Below are positions 9,523-17,521 of a DNA stretch of 64,000 nucleotides, piece by piece. Source of the DNA: CAJQLB01 sp041392065 (lineage in GTDB: Bacteria > Bacteroidota > Bacteroidia > Flavobacteriales > Flavobacteriaceae); the NCBI GenBank assembly GCA_041392065.1, contig JAWKMU010000001.1, forward strand, positions 248,001 through 312,000. Direction: 5' to 3'. A program made the translations under genes and the position numbers. Below the pieces are notes generated by a model. The model ran no database searches. It was not told where the DNA came from and saw only the letters and a program-made list of their open reading frames with translations. The stretch's first letter is position 1. Every line of letters begins with the position of its first letter.

Positions 9523-9530
9523 TAAATTTG
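9523..9530 (+). promoter_or_regulatory. -7 element TAAATTTG of the UbiA-like gene
   Basis: Matches the Bacteroidetes TAnnTTTG box. It ends 4 bases before the ATG at 9535, so a start point at the usual distance would fall on the start codon and give a leaderless mRNA. No good -33 TTG is seen at the right spacing, so support is moderate. Confidence 0.4.
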
Positions 9531-9534
9531 TATT

Positions 9535-10365
9535 ATGCAAGTTTTAAAAAGAGTATTCGATTTTTACGTTAATAGTAGTATTCATGTGGCTTTAGCTGTG
9601 TGTGGATTGGTTTGGGTTACACTATTAAATTTTAATGTTGGAGCCGATTTAGACTTTGTGTTTTTCATTTTTTTTGCAACGATTACAGGTTATAATTTTG
9701 TAAAGTATTTTGGCTTAGCAAAGTTTCATCATAGAAGTTTGGCAAGTTGGCTTAGAGCTATTCAAATTTTTTCTTTTTTATGTTTTTTAGGATTGGTTTA
9801 CTACGCGCTTAAGTTAAAAACAGAAACCATTTTTTATTTTATTGGAGCTGGAATTGTTACGTTTTTGTACGCTATACCTTTTCTACCTAAAAAAATATTT
9901 ATTGAAAAAGGCAATTTAAGAGCCATTGGTGGTTTAAAAATCTATGTAATTGCTTTTGTTTGGACTTGCGTTACTGTTGTGATTCCTTTGCTAAATGAAA
10001 ACTACGAATTTGATAATGATGAACTAATTGAGGTTATTCAACGATTTTTATATGTTATCATTGCTATGTTGCCTTTTGAGATTAGAGATATGAAATATGA
10101 TAGTTTAAAATTGGCAACAATTCCGCAAAAAATAGGAGTTAATAAAACCAAGATTATAGGTGTTTTGCTTATTGTAATTATGTTTTTTCTTGAGTTTTTT
10201 AAAGATGAATTTTATGTGAATAAAACCATGATTCTTGCGGTAATTTGTTTGTTGTTGATTTTGTTCTTGGCTTTTAGTACAAAATACCAAAGCAAGTACT
10301 ATAGTTCGTTTTGGGTTGAAGGCATCCCAATACTTTGGGCAATTTTAACAACGGCAAATTATTGA
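9535..10365 (+). CDS. UbiA-like integral membrane protein
   Basis: 276 residues, very hydrophobic, with about 7-8 membrane segments. It resembles UbiA-family prenyltransferases in overall layout: a segment ATITGYNFVKYFG where the first NxxxDxxxD motif would lie, and a better-kept second motif FEIRDMKYDSLKLATIPQKIG that matches RDxxxD followed by a T(L/I)P-x-KIG tail. The first Asp-rich motif has lost its acidic residues, so prenyl-diphosphate chemistry as in MenA or UbiA is uncertain. Similar proteins are usually left as hypothetical in flavobacteria. It ends in a 7-base overlap with the convergent anti-sigma candidate. Confidence 0.6.
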   Translation: MQVLKRVFDFYVNSSIHVALAVCGLVWVTLLNFNVGADLDFVFFIFFATITGYNFVKYFGLAKFHHRSLASWLRAIQIFSFLCFLGLVYYALKLKTETIFYFIGAGIVTFLYAIPFLPKKIFIEKGNLRAIGGLKIYVIAFVWTCVTVVIPLLNENYEFDNDELIEVIQRFLYVIIAMLPFEIRDMKYDSLKLATIPQKIGVNKTKIIGVLLIVIMFFLEFFKDEFYVNKTMILAVICLLLILFLAFSTKYQSKYYSSFWVEGIPILWAILTTANY

Positions 10366-10619
10366 TTGCTTTCTAGCTCTTTATTAAAATTAGCTTTAAG
10401 CTTTTCCTTTTCAGAATTTTTAAGACAATTTATCTCAGGTTTGTTTGTGATTTTGGTAAGCTTGCTATTGTTGGCAGAATATTTCCTGCAAGCTTTACAA
10501 TAAATAAGATGAATGTTTAATTTTATTTTTTCCCAAAGCGAAGCTTCATTATACTGTGATTTGTCACAAGTATGAGTTGCCTTATCGCATGAAACAAATA
10601 TTTTATAATCCTTACTCAT
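10359..10619 (-). CDS. Small zinc-motif protein, anti-sigma candidate
   Basis: 86-residue cytosolic protein without a membrane segment. It contains HLIYCKAC, an HxxxCxxC motif as in zinc-binding anti-sigma (ZAS) domains, with further upstream cysteines in SCDKATHTCDKS. It follows the ECF sigma gene by 12 bases on the same strand, the standard position for a cognate anti-sigma. A soluble ZAS protein could sense redox or metal state by releasing zinc. The family name cannot be fixed by eye; the pairing and motif are what support the call. Confidence 0.6.
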   Translation of the reverse strand: MSKDYKIFVSCDKATHTCDKSQYNEASLWEKIKLNIHLIYCKACRKYSANNSKLTKITNKPEINCLKNSEKEKLKANFNKELESNQ

Positions 10620-10631
10620 TTATTTAATGTA

Positions 10632-11186
10632 TTAAAACCAATTTTCTTCCATACAAGCAGCTAAAGCTGTCCTAGCTCTATGTATTATAACCCAAAGATT
10701 AGACGCTGTAATATCTAATTCATTACAAATAGTTTCAGTGTCGTAACCTAATAAAGTCTTCATTTTAAATACTTCAGCTTGTTTGGCTGGCAATTTACTA
10801 ATACAATCATGCAGCGCTAACCCAAGCTCTTTATTTTCTAATTTATCTTCAGCAGTTTTGTCAAAAGGGTCAGCAACACGTTGTTCTAACCAATCGCCTT
10901 CATCTTCACCATCAAAATTAAGATTCATTCGTACTTCTGCTTTTCCTTTTTTTGAGTTTATTTTTCGATAATGATCAATGATTTTTCGTTTTAAAATCGA
11001 GACAAGCCAAGTACGTTCACTAGCTTCGCCTTTAAAATTCTTCATAGATTTTAGACCTGCAAAAAAAGTATCTTGCACTAAATCTTGAGCAATCTCTCTG
11101 TCATTCACGCGAGTGATGGTATAGTTAAAAAGGTAATCTGAATACAAATCGATCCAATTATTGGGATTTATTTCGTGACCTGACAT
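10632..11186 (-). CDS. ECF-type sigma-70 family RNA polymerase sigma factor
   Basis: 184 residues, with region 2 (about residues 15-80: YLFNYTITRVNDREIAQDLVQ, then FKGEASERTWLVSILKRKIIDHYRK) and region 4 (about 130-180: LPAKQAEVFKMK, then an HTH ending in HRARTAL). Regions 1 and 3 are missing, as in ECF factors. It directs RNA polymerase to alternative promoters. The downstream 86-residue zinc-motif gene is likely its regulator. A TATTTTTG -7 box lies about 25 bases upstream of the ATG. The regulon cannot be read from the window. Confidence 0.92.
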   Translation of the reverse strand: MSGHEINPNNWIDLYSDYLFNYTITRVNDREIAQDLVQDTFFAGLKSMKNFKGEASERTWLVSILKRKIIDHYRKINSKKGKAEVRMNLNFDGEDEGDWLEQRVADPFDKTAEDKLENKELGLALHDCISKLPAKQAEVFKMKTLLGYDTETICNELDITASNLWVIIHRARTALAACMEENWF

Positions 11187-11210
11187 AAGTGATTGTTAAA
11201 TTGCTCGTTT

Positions 11211-11218
11211 CAAAAATA
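11211..11218 (-). promoter_or_regulatory. -7 element TATTTTTG of the sigma factor gene
   Basis: Reverse-strand TATTTTTG matches TAnnTTTG and is placed to give a leader of about 20 bases before the sigma ATG at 11186. No clear TTG at -33, which leaves room for control by another factor. Confidence 0.4.
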
Positions 11219-11275
11219 AAATAAAAAGTGGACTTTATATTTATTTGTACTAAGTTTAAGTTTGTTATGCTATTT

Positions 11276-13327
11276 TTAACCAATCAATCCAGCACGTTTT
11301 AACAACGCTTCAGGTTTTGGCTCTTGACCTCTAAAACGTTTATACAAAATCATTGGATCTTCTGTTCCACCTTGAGATAAAATATTGTCTTTAAATTTAT
11401 TAGCGACTGTTTTATTGAAAATGCCTTCTTCCTTAAAATATTCAAAAGCATCAGCATCTAAAACTTCTGCCCATTTATAACTGTAGTAGCCAGAGGAATA
11501 ACCACCTTGAAAAATATGTGCAAAGGATGTGCTCATACAATTTTCTGGTACATCAGGAAACAGTTGAGTATTGCCAAATGCCTTAACTTCTTGAGCCTTC
11601 ACATCTTTTATGTTTGAGGGATCTTGACCATGCCAACTCATATCTAGTAACCCAAAACTTAGCTGTCTTAAAGTTTGCATGCCTTCTTGAAAGGTGGAAG
11701 ATTCTTTTATTTTATTCACCAAGTCCATTGGAATGACTTCATTGGTTTCATAGTGCCTTGCAAATAATTCCAGAGCTTCTTTTTCATAACACCAATTTTC
11801 CATCACCTGACTTGGTAGCTCAACAAAATCCCAATACACTGAAGTCCCAGATAAACTAGGATAGGTTGTATTGGCTAGCATGCCATGAAGCGCATGACCG
11901 AACTCATGAAAAAGTGTGGTAACTTCATTAAAGGTTAGGAGTGATGGTTTACTTTTTGTTGGTTTCGTAAAATTGCAAACAATTGATACATGCGGACGAT
12001 GATTATGACCATTTTGAACATATTGAGGCTTATAGGAAGTCATCCAAGCACCATTACGTTTTCCAGCTCTAGGAAAGAAATCTGAATAAAAAATTGCGAT
12101 TAATCCTCTATCATCTGTTACTTTATATGTTAATACATCTTCATGATATTTGTCGATATAATCGATAGCATCTTTATCTTTAATTTCTTCAAATCTTAAT
12201 CCGAATAATTTTTCTGCAACTGCAAAAGCGCCATCAATAACATTTTGCAGCTTGAAATAAGGCTTAAGTTTTTCGTCATCTAAATCAAAAAGTTTTTGTT
12301 TAAGTTTTTCTGAATAGTAAGCAGAATCCCATTTTTGCAATTCATCAATACCATCTAATTCTTTCGCAAAATTTTTAAGAGTTGTGAATTCAGCTTCAGC
12401 AGCTGGCTTAGCTTTTTCTAATAATTCATTTAAAAAATTATTTACCTTTTCTGGTGTTTTGGCCATTCGTTCTTCCAAAACAAAATGAGCATGAGTTTTA
12501 TATCCTAACAGTTGTGCACGCTTAAAACGAAGATTGGCAATTTTAATAACAATATTTTGATTGTCTAATTCATCATTTTTAAAGCCTTTACTTCCAAAGG
12601 CTAACGATAGTTTTTTACGTAACTCTCGATTATCTGCATACGTCATAAATGGTATGTAACTTGGATAATCTAAAGTGATTAACCAGCCCTCTTTGTCTTT
12701 GCTTTCGGCTAGTTGTTTTGCTGCTTCTTTTGCACCTTCAGGTAATCCAGATAAGTCTTTTTCGTCTGTAATAAGCATCTCAAACTTATTAGTATCAGCT
12801 AATACATTTTCGCCAAACTTTAACTTTAATTGACTTAGCTCTTTGTCTATTGAGCGCAGCTCTTGTTTTTTATCATCAGCAAGATTGGCACCATTTCTGG
12901 AAAAACTTTTGTAACGTTTATCAAGTAACGTTTTTTGCTCTTCGGTTAGGTTTTTGGGTTTTGAATCGTAAACTGTTTTTATTCGTTTAAATAAGTCTTC
13001 ATTTAATGTAATGTCATTACCAAATTCAGAAAGTAAAGGCGATACTTCTTGGGCAATTTTTTGAATTTCATCATTTGTTTCAGCAGAATTTAAGTTGAAA
13101 AAAATGCTCGAAATTCTATCTAATTCCTGTGCTGAAAACTCTAAAGTTTCAATGGTGTTTTCAAAAGTTGGTTGTTCAGTATTATTAACAATGTCATCGA
13201 TTTCCTTTTTTGCTTTTTTAATTGCAGTTTTAAATGAAGGAAGAAAATCTGAATTCTTGATTTTTGAAAATGGAGCTGTGTTAAATGGCGTTTTAAATTG
13301 CTGATTTAGGATGGACATTTTAGGCAT
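11276..13327 (-). CDS. M3 family metallopeptidase (oligopeptidase A / Dcp type)
   Basis: 683-residue zinc peptidase of the thimet oligopeptidase family, which cuts short peptides. The zinc motif is HEFGH with H474, E475 and H478 in TLFHEFGHALHGML, with a conserved third-ligand region after it (VELPSQVMENWCYE). No signal peptide is seen, so it is probably cytosolic and takes part in peptide turnover. Length is normal for the family (about 680). The second ATG, three codons downstream at 13318 (MSILNQQF), is an equally good start. The closest family match (OpdA versus Dcp) is not resolved. Confidence 0.92.
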   Translation of the reverse strand: MPKMSILNQQFKTPFNTAPFSKIKNSDFLPSFKTAIKKAKKEIDDIVNNTEQPTFENTIETLEFSAQELDRISSIFFNLNSAETNDEIQKIAQEVSPLLSEFGNDITLNEDLFKRIKTVYDSKPKNLTEEQKTLLDKRYKSFSRNGANLADDKKQELRSIDKELSQLKLKFGENVLADTNKFEMLITDEKDLSGLPEGAKEAAKQLAESKDKEGWLITLDYPSYIPFMTYADNRELRKKLSLAFGSKGFKNDELDNQNIVIKIANLRFKRAQLLGYKTHAHFVLEERMAKTPEKVNNFLNELLEKAKPAAEAEFTTLKNFAKELDGIDELQKWDSAYYSEKLKQKLFDLDDEKLKPYFKLQNVIDGAFAVAEKLFGLRFEEIKDKDAIDYIDKYHEDVLTYKVTDDRGLIAIFYSDFFPRAGKRNGAWMTSYKPQYVQNGHNHRPHVSIVCNFTKPTKSKPSLLTFNEVTTLFHEFGHALHGMLANTTYPSLSGTSVYWDFVELPSQVMENWCYEKEALELFARHYETNEVIPMDLVNKIKESSTFQEGMQTLRQLSFGLLDMSWHGQDPSNIKDVKAQEVKAFGNTQLFPDVPENCMSTSFAHIFQGGYSSGYYSYKWAEVLDADAFEYFKEEGIFNKTVANKFKDNILSQGGTEDPMILYKRFRGQEPKPEALLKRAGLIG

Positions 13328-13430
13328 AAAATTTTTTAATAAATAATTATTAGAAATTAGATTACAAAAAAATCACTTATGTAAGTTTTTTCTTTCTAAC
13401 CAATTGATTTTATGAATATTAATTAACAAT

Positions 13431-13463
13431 TTGTAGTTAATACTGAATATTTTTCTACTTTCG
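13431..13463 (+). promoter_or_regulatory. Promoter of candidate small RNA
   Basis: TTG at 13431-13433 and TACTTTCG at 13456-13463 with a 22-base spacer, close to the Flavobacteria TTG / TAnnTTTG pattern (one mismatch). It points to the right, yet no plus-strand gene follows before purE, which runs the other way. Confidence 0.45.
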
Positions 13464-13467
13464 CATC

Positions 13468-13556
13468 AGAATTTTTTAAAGAGAGTTTTACTCTTAAAAA
13501 ATGGTTGATTAATAGCAATTTGAAACCTCGGCTTTGGTCGAGGTTTTATTGTTTAA
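13468..13556 (+). ncRNA. Candidate small RNA with two hairpins
   Basis: About 90 bases between a promoter-like sequence and a terminator. Hairpin 1: ATTTTTTAAAGAG (13471-13483) with CTCTTAAAAAAT (13491-13502), 12 pairs with one bulged A. Hairpin 2: AAACCTCG (13523-13530) with CGAGGTTT (13539-13546), 8 perfect pairs followed by TATTGTTT. The only ATG gives a three-codon ORF. The 3' end overlaps the purE stop in antisense and the GC-rich stem may serve both strands as terminator. A plain bidirectional purE terminator is the alternative; the promoter and first hairpin argue for an RNA. Confidence 0.4.
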
Positions 13557-14031
13557 TATTCCTAGCTGCATTAATTACTTTTACCTTTAAACCTTCTTTA
13601 TAGGCTTCAATTTTATCTAAAACACAAGTGTCTGAAGTGCCAATAATTTGTGCAGCTAAAATGCCTGCGTTTTTTGCGCCATCCAGAGCTACTGTTGCCA
13701 CAGGAACTCCTCCAGGCATCTGTAAAATGGATAAAACAGAGTCCCAACCGTCAATAGAATTTCTTGATTTTACAGGAACTCCAATAACTGGTAATGGTGA
13801 TAATGAAGCAATCATTCCAGGCAAATGAGCAGCTCCTCCAGCTCCTGCAATAATGACTTTTATGCCGCGTTTATGAGCGTTTTTTCCATAATCGAACATT
13901 TTTTCTGGAGTTCTGTGAGCAGAAACGATATCAACTTCAACTTCAATATCAAAACCTTTTAAAATATCTATTGCTTCTTGCATGATTGGAAGGTCGCTAT
14001 CGCTTCCCATAATAATTCCTACTTGTGCCAT
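13546..14031 (-). CDS. purE: N5-carboxyaminoimidazole ribonucleotide mutase
   Basis: Class I PurE, 161 residues, converting N5-CAIR to CAIR in purine biosynthesis. The N-terminal substrate motif GIIMGSDSDLPIM and the later AGGAAHLPGM loop with its histidine are clear, as is VDIVSAHRTPEKM. Cytosolic octamer in known members. It starts one base after the purK stop, so the two consecutive steps are made from one operon. Its stop codon forms part of an 8-pair hairpin (13523-13546). Confidence 0.97.
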   Translation of the reverse strand: MAQVGIIMGSDSDLPIMQEAIDILKGFDIEVEVDIVSAHRTPEKMFDYGKNAHKRGIKVIIAGAGGAAHLPGMIASLSPLPVIGVPVKSRNSIDGWDSVLSILQMPGGVPVATVALDGAKNAGILAAQIIGTSDTCVLDKIEAYKEGLKVKVINAARNIKQ

Positions 14032-14032
14032 A

Positions 14033-15205
14033 TTATTCGCTTATTACTTTAATCGTGTTTTTTACTTTTTCTGCAATTTTTCGTGCTTCATTAATATCTT
14101 TATGAACAATGGTTACGTGACCCATTTTTCGGAAAGGTCGTGTTTGTTTTTTGCCATAAATATGAGGTGTTACACCTTCCATGTCCATTATGGTTTCTAT
14201 ATTTTTATAAACAACATTACCTACATAACCTTCGGCTCCAACCAAATTCACAATAATGCCACCAACTTTACTGTCTGTTTTCCCAAGTGGTAATCCGAGT
14301 ATGGCTCTAATATGTTGTTCAAACTGTGATGTGTAACTGGCTTCAATGGTATGATGTCCAGAATTGTGAGGTCGTGGAGCAACTTCGTTTATTAAAATGT
14401 TGTTATTTTCAGTTTGAAACATTTCAACTGCTAAAAGACCAACATGATTAAAGGCTGCAGACGTTTTTAAAGCTACTAATTCGGCTTTAAGAGCTACTTC
14501 TTTTGAAATTCTTGCAGGGCAAATTACATATTCTACCTGATTGGCTTCAGGATGAAACTCCATTTCTACTACTGGAAAAACCTTTACTTTACCTTCTACA
14601 TTTCTAGCCACAATTACAGATAATTCGTTTTTAAATGGAATGAGTTTTTCTGTAATACATTCTACATTTGGCAAGTCGTCTAAATCAGAATGAGTCCTAA
14701 CTATTTTAACGCCATTACCATCATATCCAAATTGGGCACTTTTCCAAACAAAAGGAAAATCAAGAGTTTCGTGCTCAATAGCAGTTAATATTTCATCTTT
14801 ATAAGCAAATCTTGAAAATGGAGCAGTAGGTAAGTTATGATCAACATAAAACAACTTCTGTTTGGCTTTATTTTGTATAGTTCTTAAAGTTTTAGACGAA
14901 GGATACACCTCAATGCCTTCTTTTTCTAATTTTTCAAGAGCATCAACATTGACATTTTCAATTTCAATGGTTAGCACATTTACGTTTTTACCAAAATTAT
15001 AAACCGTTTCAAAGTCCATTAAATCACCTTGATAAAATTCATTACAAGCTATTTTGCAAGGCGCTTCATTGCTAGGGTCGAGAACGCAAGTATGTATGTC
15101 AAACTTTCGGGTTTCATTAAGCATCATTTTGCCTAATTGTCCTCCACCAAGTATGCCTAATTTGAATGATGAAGAAAAGTAGTTTTTTTTGTTTTGGTAA
15201 TTCAC
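14033..15205 (-). CDS. purK: N5-carboxyaminoimidazole ribonucleotide synthase
   Basis: ATP-grasp ligase of 390 residues making N5-CAIR from AIR, bicarbonate and ATP, the step before PurE. It starts with the nucleotide-binding LGILGGGQLGKMM (near residue 16) and contains the ATP-grasp core EKLIPFKNELSVIVARN and the catalytic INEVAPRPHNSGHHTIEA. The start is GTG at 15205; no ATG lies between it and the conserved strand. A reverse-strand TATTTTTG box at 15224-15231 would give a leader of about 14 bases. It diverges from the HPRT-Adk gene, another nucleotide gene. Confidence 0.97.
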   Translation of the reverse strand: MNYQNKKNYFSSSFKLGILGGGQLGKMMLNETRKFDIHTCVLDPSNEAPCKIACNEFYQGDLMDFETVYNFGKNVNVLTIEIENVNVDALEKLEKEGIEVYPSSKTLRTIQNKAKQKLFYVDHNLPTAPFSRFAYKDEILTAIEHETLDFPFVWKSAQFGYDGNGVKIVRTHSDLDDLPNVECITEKLIPFKNELSVIVARNVEGKVKVFPVVEMEFHPEANQVEYVICPARISKEVALKAELVALKTSAAFNHVGLLAVEMFQTENNNILINEVAPRPHNSGHHTIEASYTSQFEQHIRAILGLPLGKTDSKVGGIIVNLVGAEGYVGNVVYKNIETIMDMEGVTPHIYGKKQTRPFRKMGHVTIVHKDINEARKIAEKVKNTIKVISE

Positions 15206-15223
15206 TTGAAATGATTTGCACTA

Positions 15224-15231
15224 CAAAAATA
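15224..15231 (-). promoter_or_regulatory. -7 element TATTTTTG of purK-purE
   Basis: Reverse-strand TATTTTTG fits TAnnTTTG and sits about 19 bases before the purK GTG. The -33 side has no TTG at the usual spacing. Confidence 0.4.
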
Positions 15232-15296
15232 CACTTAAATATGAATTCGGTATTAAAAACGCAAATCAAAAAATCGTTAAAAAGGCTTCAATTGAT

Positions 15297-15304
15297 TATC
15301 TTTG
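15297..15304 (+). promoter_or_regulatory. -7 element TATCTTTG of the HPRT-Adk gene
   Basis: Exact TAnnTTTG box. It overlaps an upstream in-frame TTG (15302), so that TTG cannot be the translation start and the TTG at 15326 becomes the best start. The expected leader is about 15 bases. Confidence 0.5.
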
Positions 15305-15325
15305 CCTCTTTCAAAATTCATTAAG

Positions 15326-16435
15326 TTGATAAAGCTTCACGATAAATACTTTAAACCTTTTATTTCTGCTTCAGAAATTGATAGTGCTATAACTGTTTTG
15401 GTAGATGAAATTTCTAAGGATTTAAGGGATGAAATACCTGTTTTTGTTGGGATTTTAAATGGCTCGTTTATGTTTGTAAGCGATTTTGTAAAAAAATATC
15501 CAAAGCCTTGCGAAGTGACTTTTATTAAGCTGGCTTCTTATGAAGGCTTAAAATCTACCGAAGACATTCAACGTTTAATTGGTTTAACTCAAGATTTAAC
15601 AGGACGCACAGTTGTAATCCTAGAAGATATTATCGACTCTGGTAAAACCATGTTTGAAGTTCATAGGATTTTCAAAAATGAAAACGTTAAGCAACTACTC
15701 ATAGCCACTTTATTTTACAAACCAGAAGCTTACAAAGAAGATTTTAAAATTCACTATAAAGGCATAAGCATCCCAAATAAATTTATTGTAGGTTATGGAC
15801 TGGATTACGATGGACTTGGAAGAGATTTACCAGAAATTTATCAAATAAAAACCACAGAACACATGACAAATATTGTCCTATTTGGACCTCCAGGAGCAGG
15901 AAAAGGAACACAAGCTAATTTTTTAAGAGATCAATACGATTTAGTACATATTTCAACTGGAGATGTGTTTAGGTATAATATAAAAAATGAAACTGCACTT
16001 GGTAGTTTGGCAAAATCTTATATGGACAAAGGACAATTAGTTCCTGACCAAGTTACTATAGATATGTTAAGTGCTGAGGTAGATAAAAACTCTGATGCTA
16101 AAGGCTTTATTTTTGATGGTTTTCCACGTACAAGAGCACAAGCAGAATCTTTAGATATTTTAATGGATAATAAAGATTCTGAAATCAATGCAATGATTGC
16201 TTTGGAAGTTGACGATGAAGTTCTAGTTCAACGACTTTTAGAACGTGGTAAAACTAGTGGTAGACCTGACGATGCAGACGAGTCCATTATTAGAAATCGT
16301 ATTAAAGAATATTACAGCAAAACAGCAATTTTAAAAGATTACTACGCTGAACAAAACAAGTACTTTGGTGTTGATGGCGTTGGTAGTATCGAAGAAATTA
16401 CAATTAGGTTAAATAAAGTAATAGATAATCTTTAG
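15326..16435 (+). CDS. Fused hypoxanthine phosphoribosyltransferase - adenylate kinase
   Basis: Two enzymes in one 369-residue chain. Residues 1-178 are an HPRT: purine salvage of hypoxanthine/guanine with PRPP, with the PRPP motif VVILEDIIDSGKT (about 97-108) and the earlier LNGSFMF loop. From M180 an adenylate kinase follows: P-loop GPPGAGKGT (187-195), STGDVFR, the FDGFPRTRAQ substrate motif and a short lid without zinc cysteines. Both domains have family length and all key motifs. The start is TTG at 15326 (LHDKYFKPFIS follows), since the promoter box excludes the upstream TTG. The Adk start Met is kept at 15863, so separate translation is conceivable. The following gene is obg. Confidence 0.9.
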   Translation: MIKLHDKYFKPFISASEIDSAITVLVDEISKDLRDEIPVFVGILNGSFMFVSDFVKKYPKPCEVTFIKLASYEGLKSTEDIQRLIGLTQDLTGRTVVILEDIIDSGKTMFEVHRIFKNENVKQLLIATLFYKPEAYKEDFKIHYKGISIPNKFIVGYGLDYDGLGRDLPEIYQIKTTEHMTNIVLFGPPGAGKGTQANFLRDQYDLVHISTGDVFRYNIKNETALGSLAKSYMDKGQLVPDQVTIDMLSAEVDKNSDAKGFIFDGFPRTRAQAESLDILMDNKDSEINAMIALEVDDEVLVQRLLERGKTSGRPDDADESIIRNRIKEYYSKTAILKDYYAEQNKYFGVDGVGSIEEITIRLNKVIDNL

Positions 16436-16510
16436 TTGAGTCGTTTATTCGTTTAGTTGTTTAAAATTCTCACGGCTAAACAACTCCACAAAAAACAAAT
16501 AAACATTAAA

Positions 16511-17509
16511 ATGACAGAAGGAAACTTTGTTGACTATGTAAAAGTATTTGCTTCATCAGGAAATGGAGGAAAAGGCTCTACGCATTTACATAGAGAGAAA
16601 TATGTCGCAAAAGGTGGTCCTGATGGAGGTGATGGAGGACGTGGAGGTCATGTTATTGTTAGAGGAAATGAAAACCTCTGGACGCTTTATCACTTAAAAT
16701 TTAAAAAGCATTTTAAGGCTGGACATGGCGAACATGGTAGTAGTGGTAGAAGCACAGGAGCAGATGGTGAAGATACTTACATTGATGTACCTTTAGGAAC
16801 TGTGGTAAGAGATACTGAAACAGACGAAATCCTTTTTGAAATTACAGAACACAACGAAGAAAAAATACTCTGTGAAGGCGGAATAGGAGGACGAGGGAAT
16901 TGGCATTTTAGAAGTGCCACCAATCAAACACCTCGTTATGCGCAACCTGGAATTCCGTTAGAAGAGAAACGTGTTACTCTTGAGCTTAAAATATTAGCAG
17001 ATGTTGGTTTGGTTGGTTTTCCAAATGCAGGAAAATCTACCTTACTATCTGTAATTACTTCTGCAAAACCAAAAATAGCAGATTACGAATTTACCACATT
17101 GAAACCAAATTTAGGTATCGTTGAGTATCGTGATTTCCAAACCTTTGTCATGGCAGATATACCTGGAATAATTGAAGGTGCTGCAGAAGGAAAAGGACTT
17201 GGTCATTATTTTTTAAGACATATTGAACGCAACTCAACCTTGTTGTTTTTAATTCCTGTAGATGCTGATGACATTAAAAAGCAATACGATATTTTATTAG
17301 ATGAACTAAGACGTTACAATCCTGAAATGTTAGATAAAAGCCGATTAATTGCCATCACCAAATGCGATATGCTAGATGATGAGCTAAAAGCAGAATTAAA
17401 GGTTGAATTGGATAACGAACTTCCAGTTGACTATGTCTTAATTTCATCAGTAGCTCAACAAGGAATTACTGAACTTAAAGATAAATTGTGGCAGATGTTA
17501 AATTCTTAA
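16511..17509 (+). CDS. obgE: GTPase Obg, ribosome assembly
   Basis: Essential GTPase acting in 50S assembly and stress signalling. The glycine-rich Obg fold (VDYVKVFASSGNGGKG, GGPDGGDGGRGG) fills residues 1-155, then the G domain with G1 GFPNAGKST, G3 DIPG and G4 TKCD. At 332 residues it lacks the variable C-terminal OCT domain, as in many Bacteroidetes. An in-frame ATG-like start exists 54 bases upstream, but homology begins at ATG 16511 (MTEGNFVDYVKV). It follows the HPRT-Adk fusion by 75 bases. Confidence 0.96.
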   Translation: MTEGNFVDYVKVFASSGNGGKGSTHLHREKYVAKGGPDGGDGGRGGHVIVRGNENLWTLYHLKFKKHFKAGHGEHGSSGRSTGADGEDTYIDVPLGTVVRDTETDEILFEITEHNEEKILCEGGIGGRGNWHFRSATNQTPRYAQPGIPLEEKRVTLELKILADVGLVGFPNAGKSTLLSVITSAKPKIADYEFTTLKPNLGIVEYRDFQTFVMADIPGIIEGAAEGKGLGHYFLRHIERNSTLLFLIPVDADDIKKQYDILLDELRRYNPEMLDKSRLIAITKCDMLDDELKAELKVELDNELPVDYVLISSVAQQGITELKDKLWQMLNS

Positions 17510-17521
17510 ATTAAAGCAGTT

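Noticed and set aside
9416..9534. Glycine riboswitch before gcvP
   Set aside because: The 119-base gap has no tandem aptamer-like stems or G-rich conserved core; too short for a known glycine riboswitch.
15302..15325. TTG start at 15302 for HPRT-Adk
   Set aside because: It lies inside the TATCTTTG promoter box, so it would precede the transcript start.
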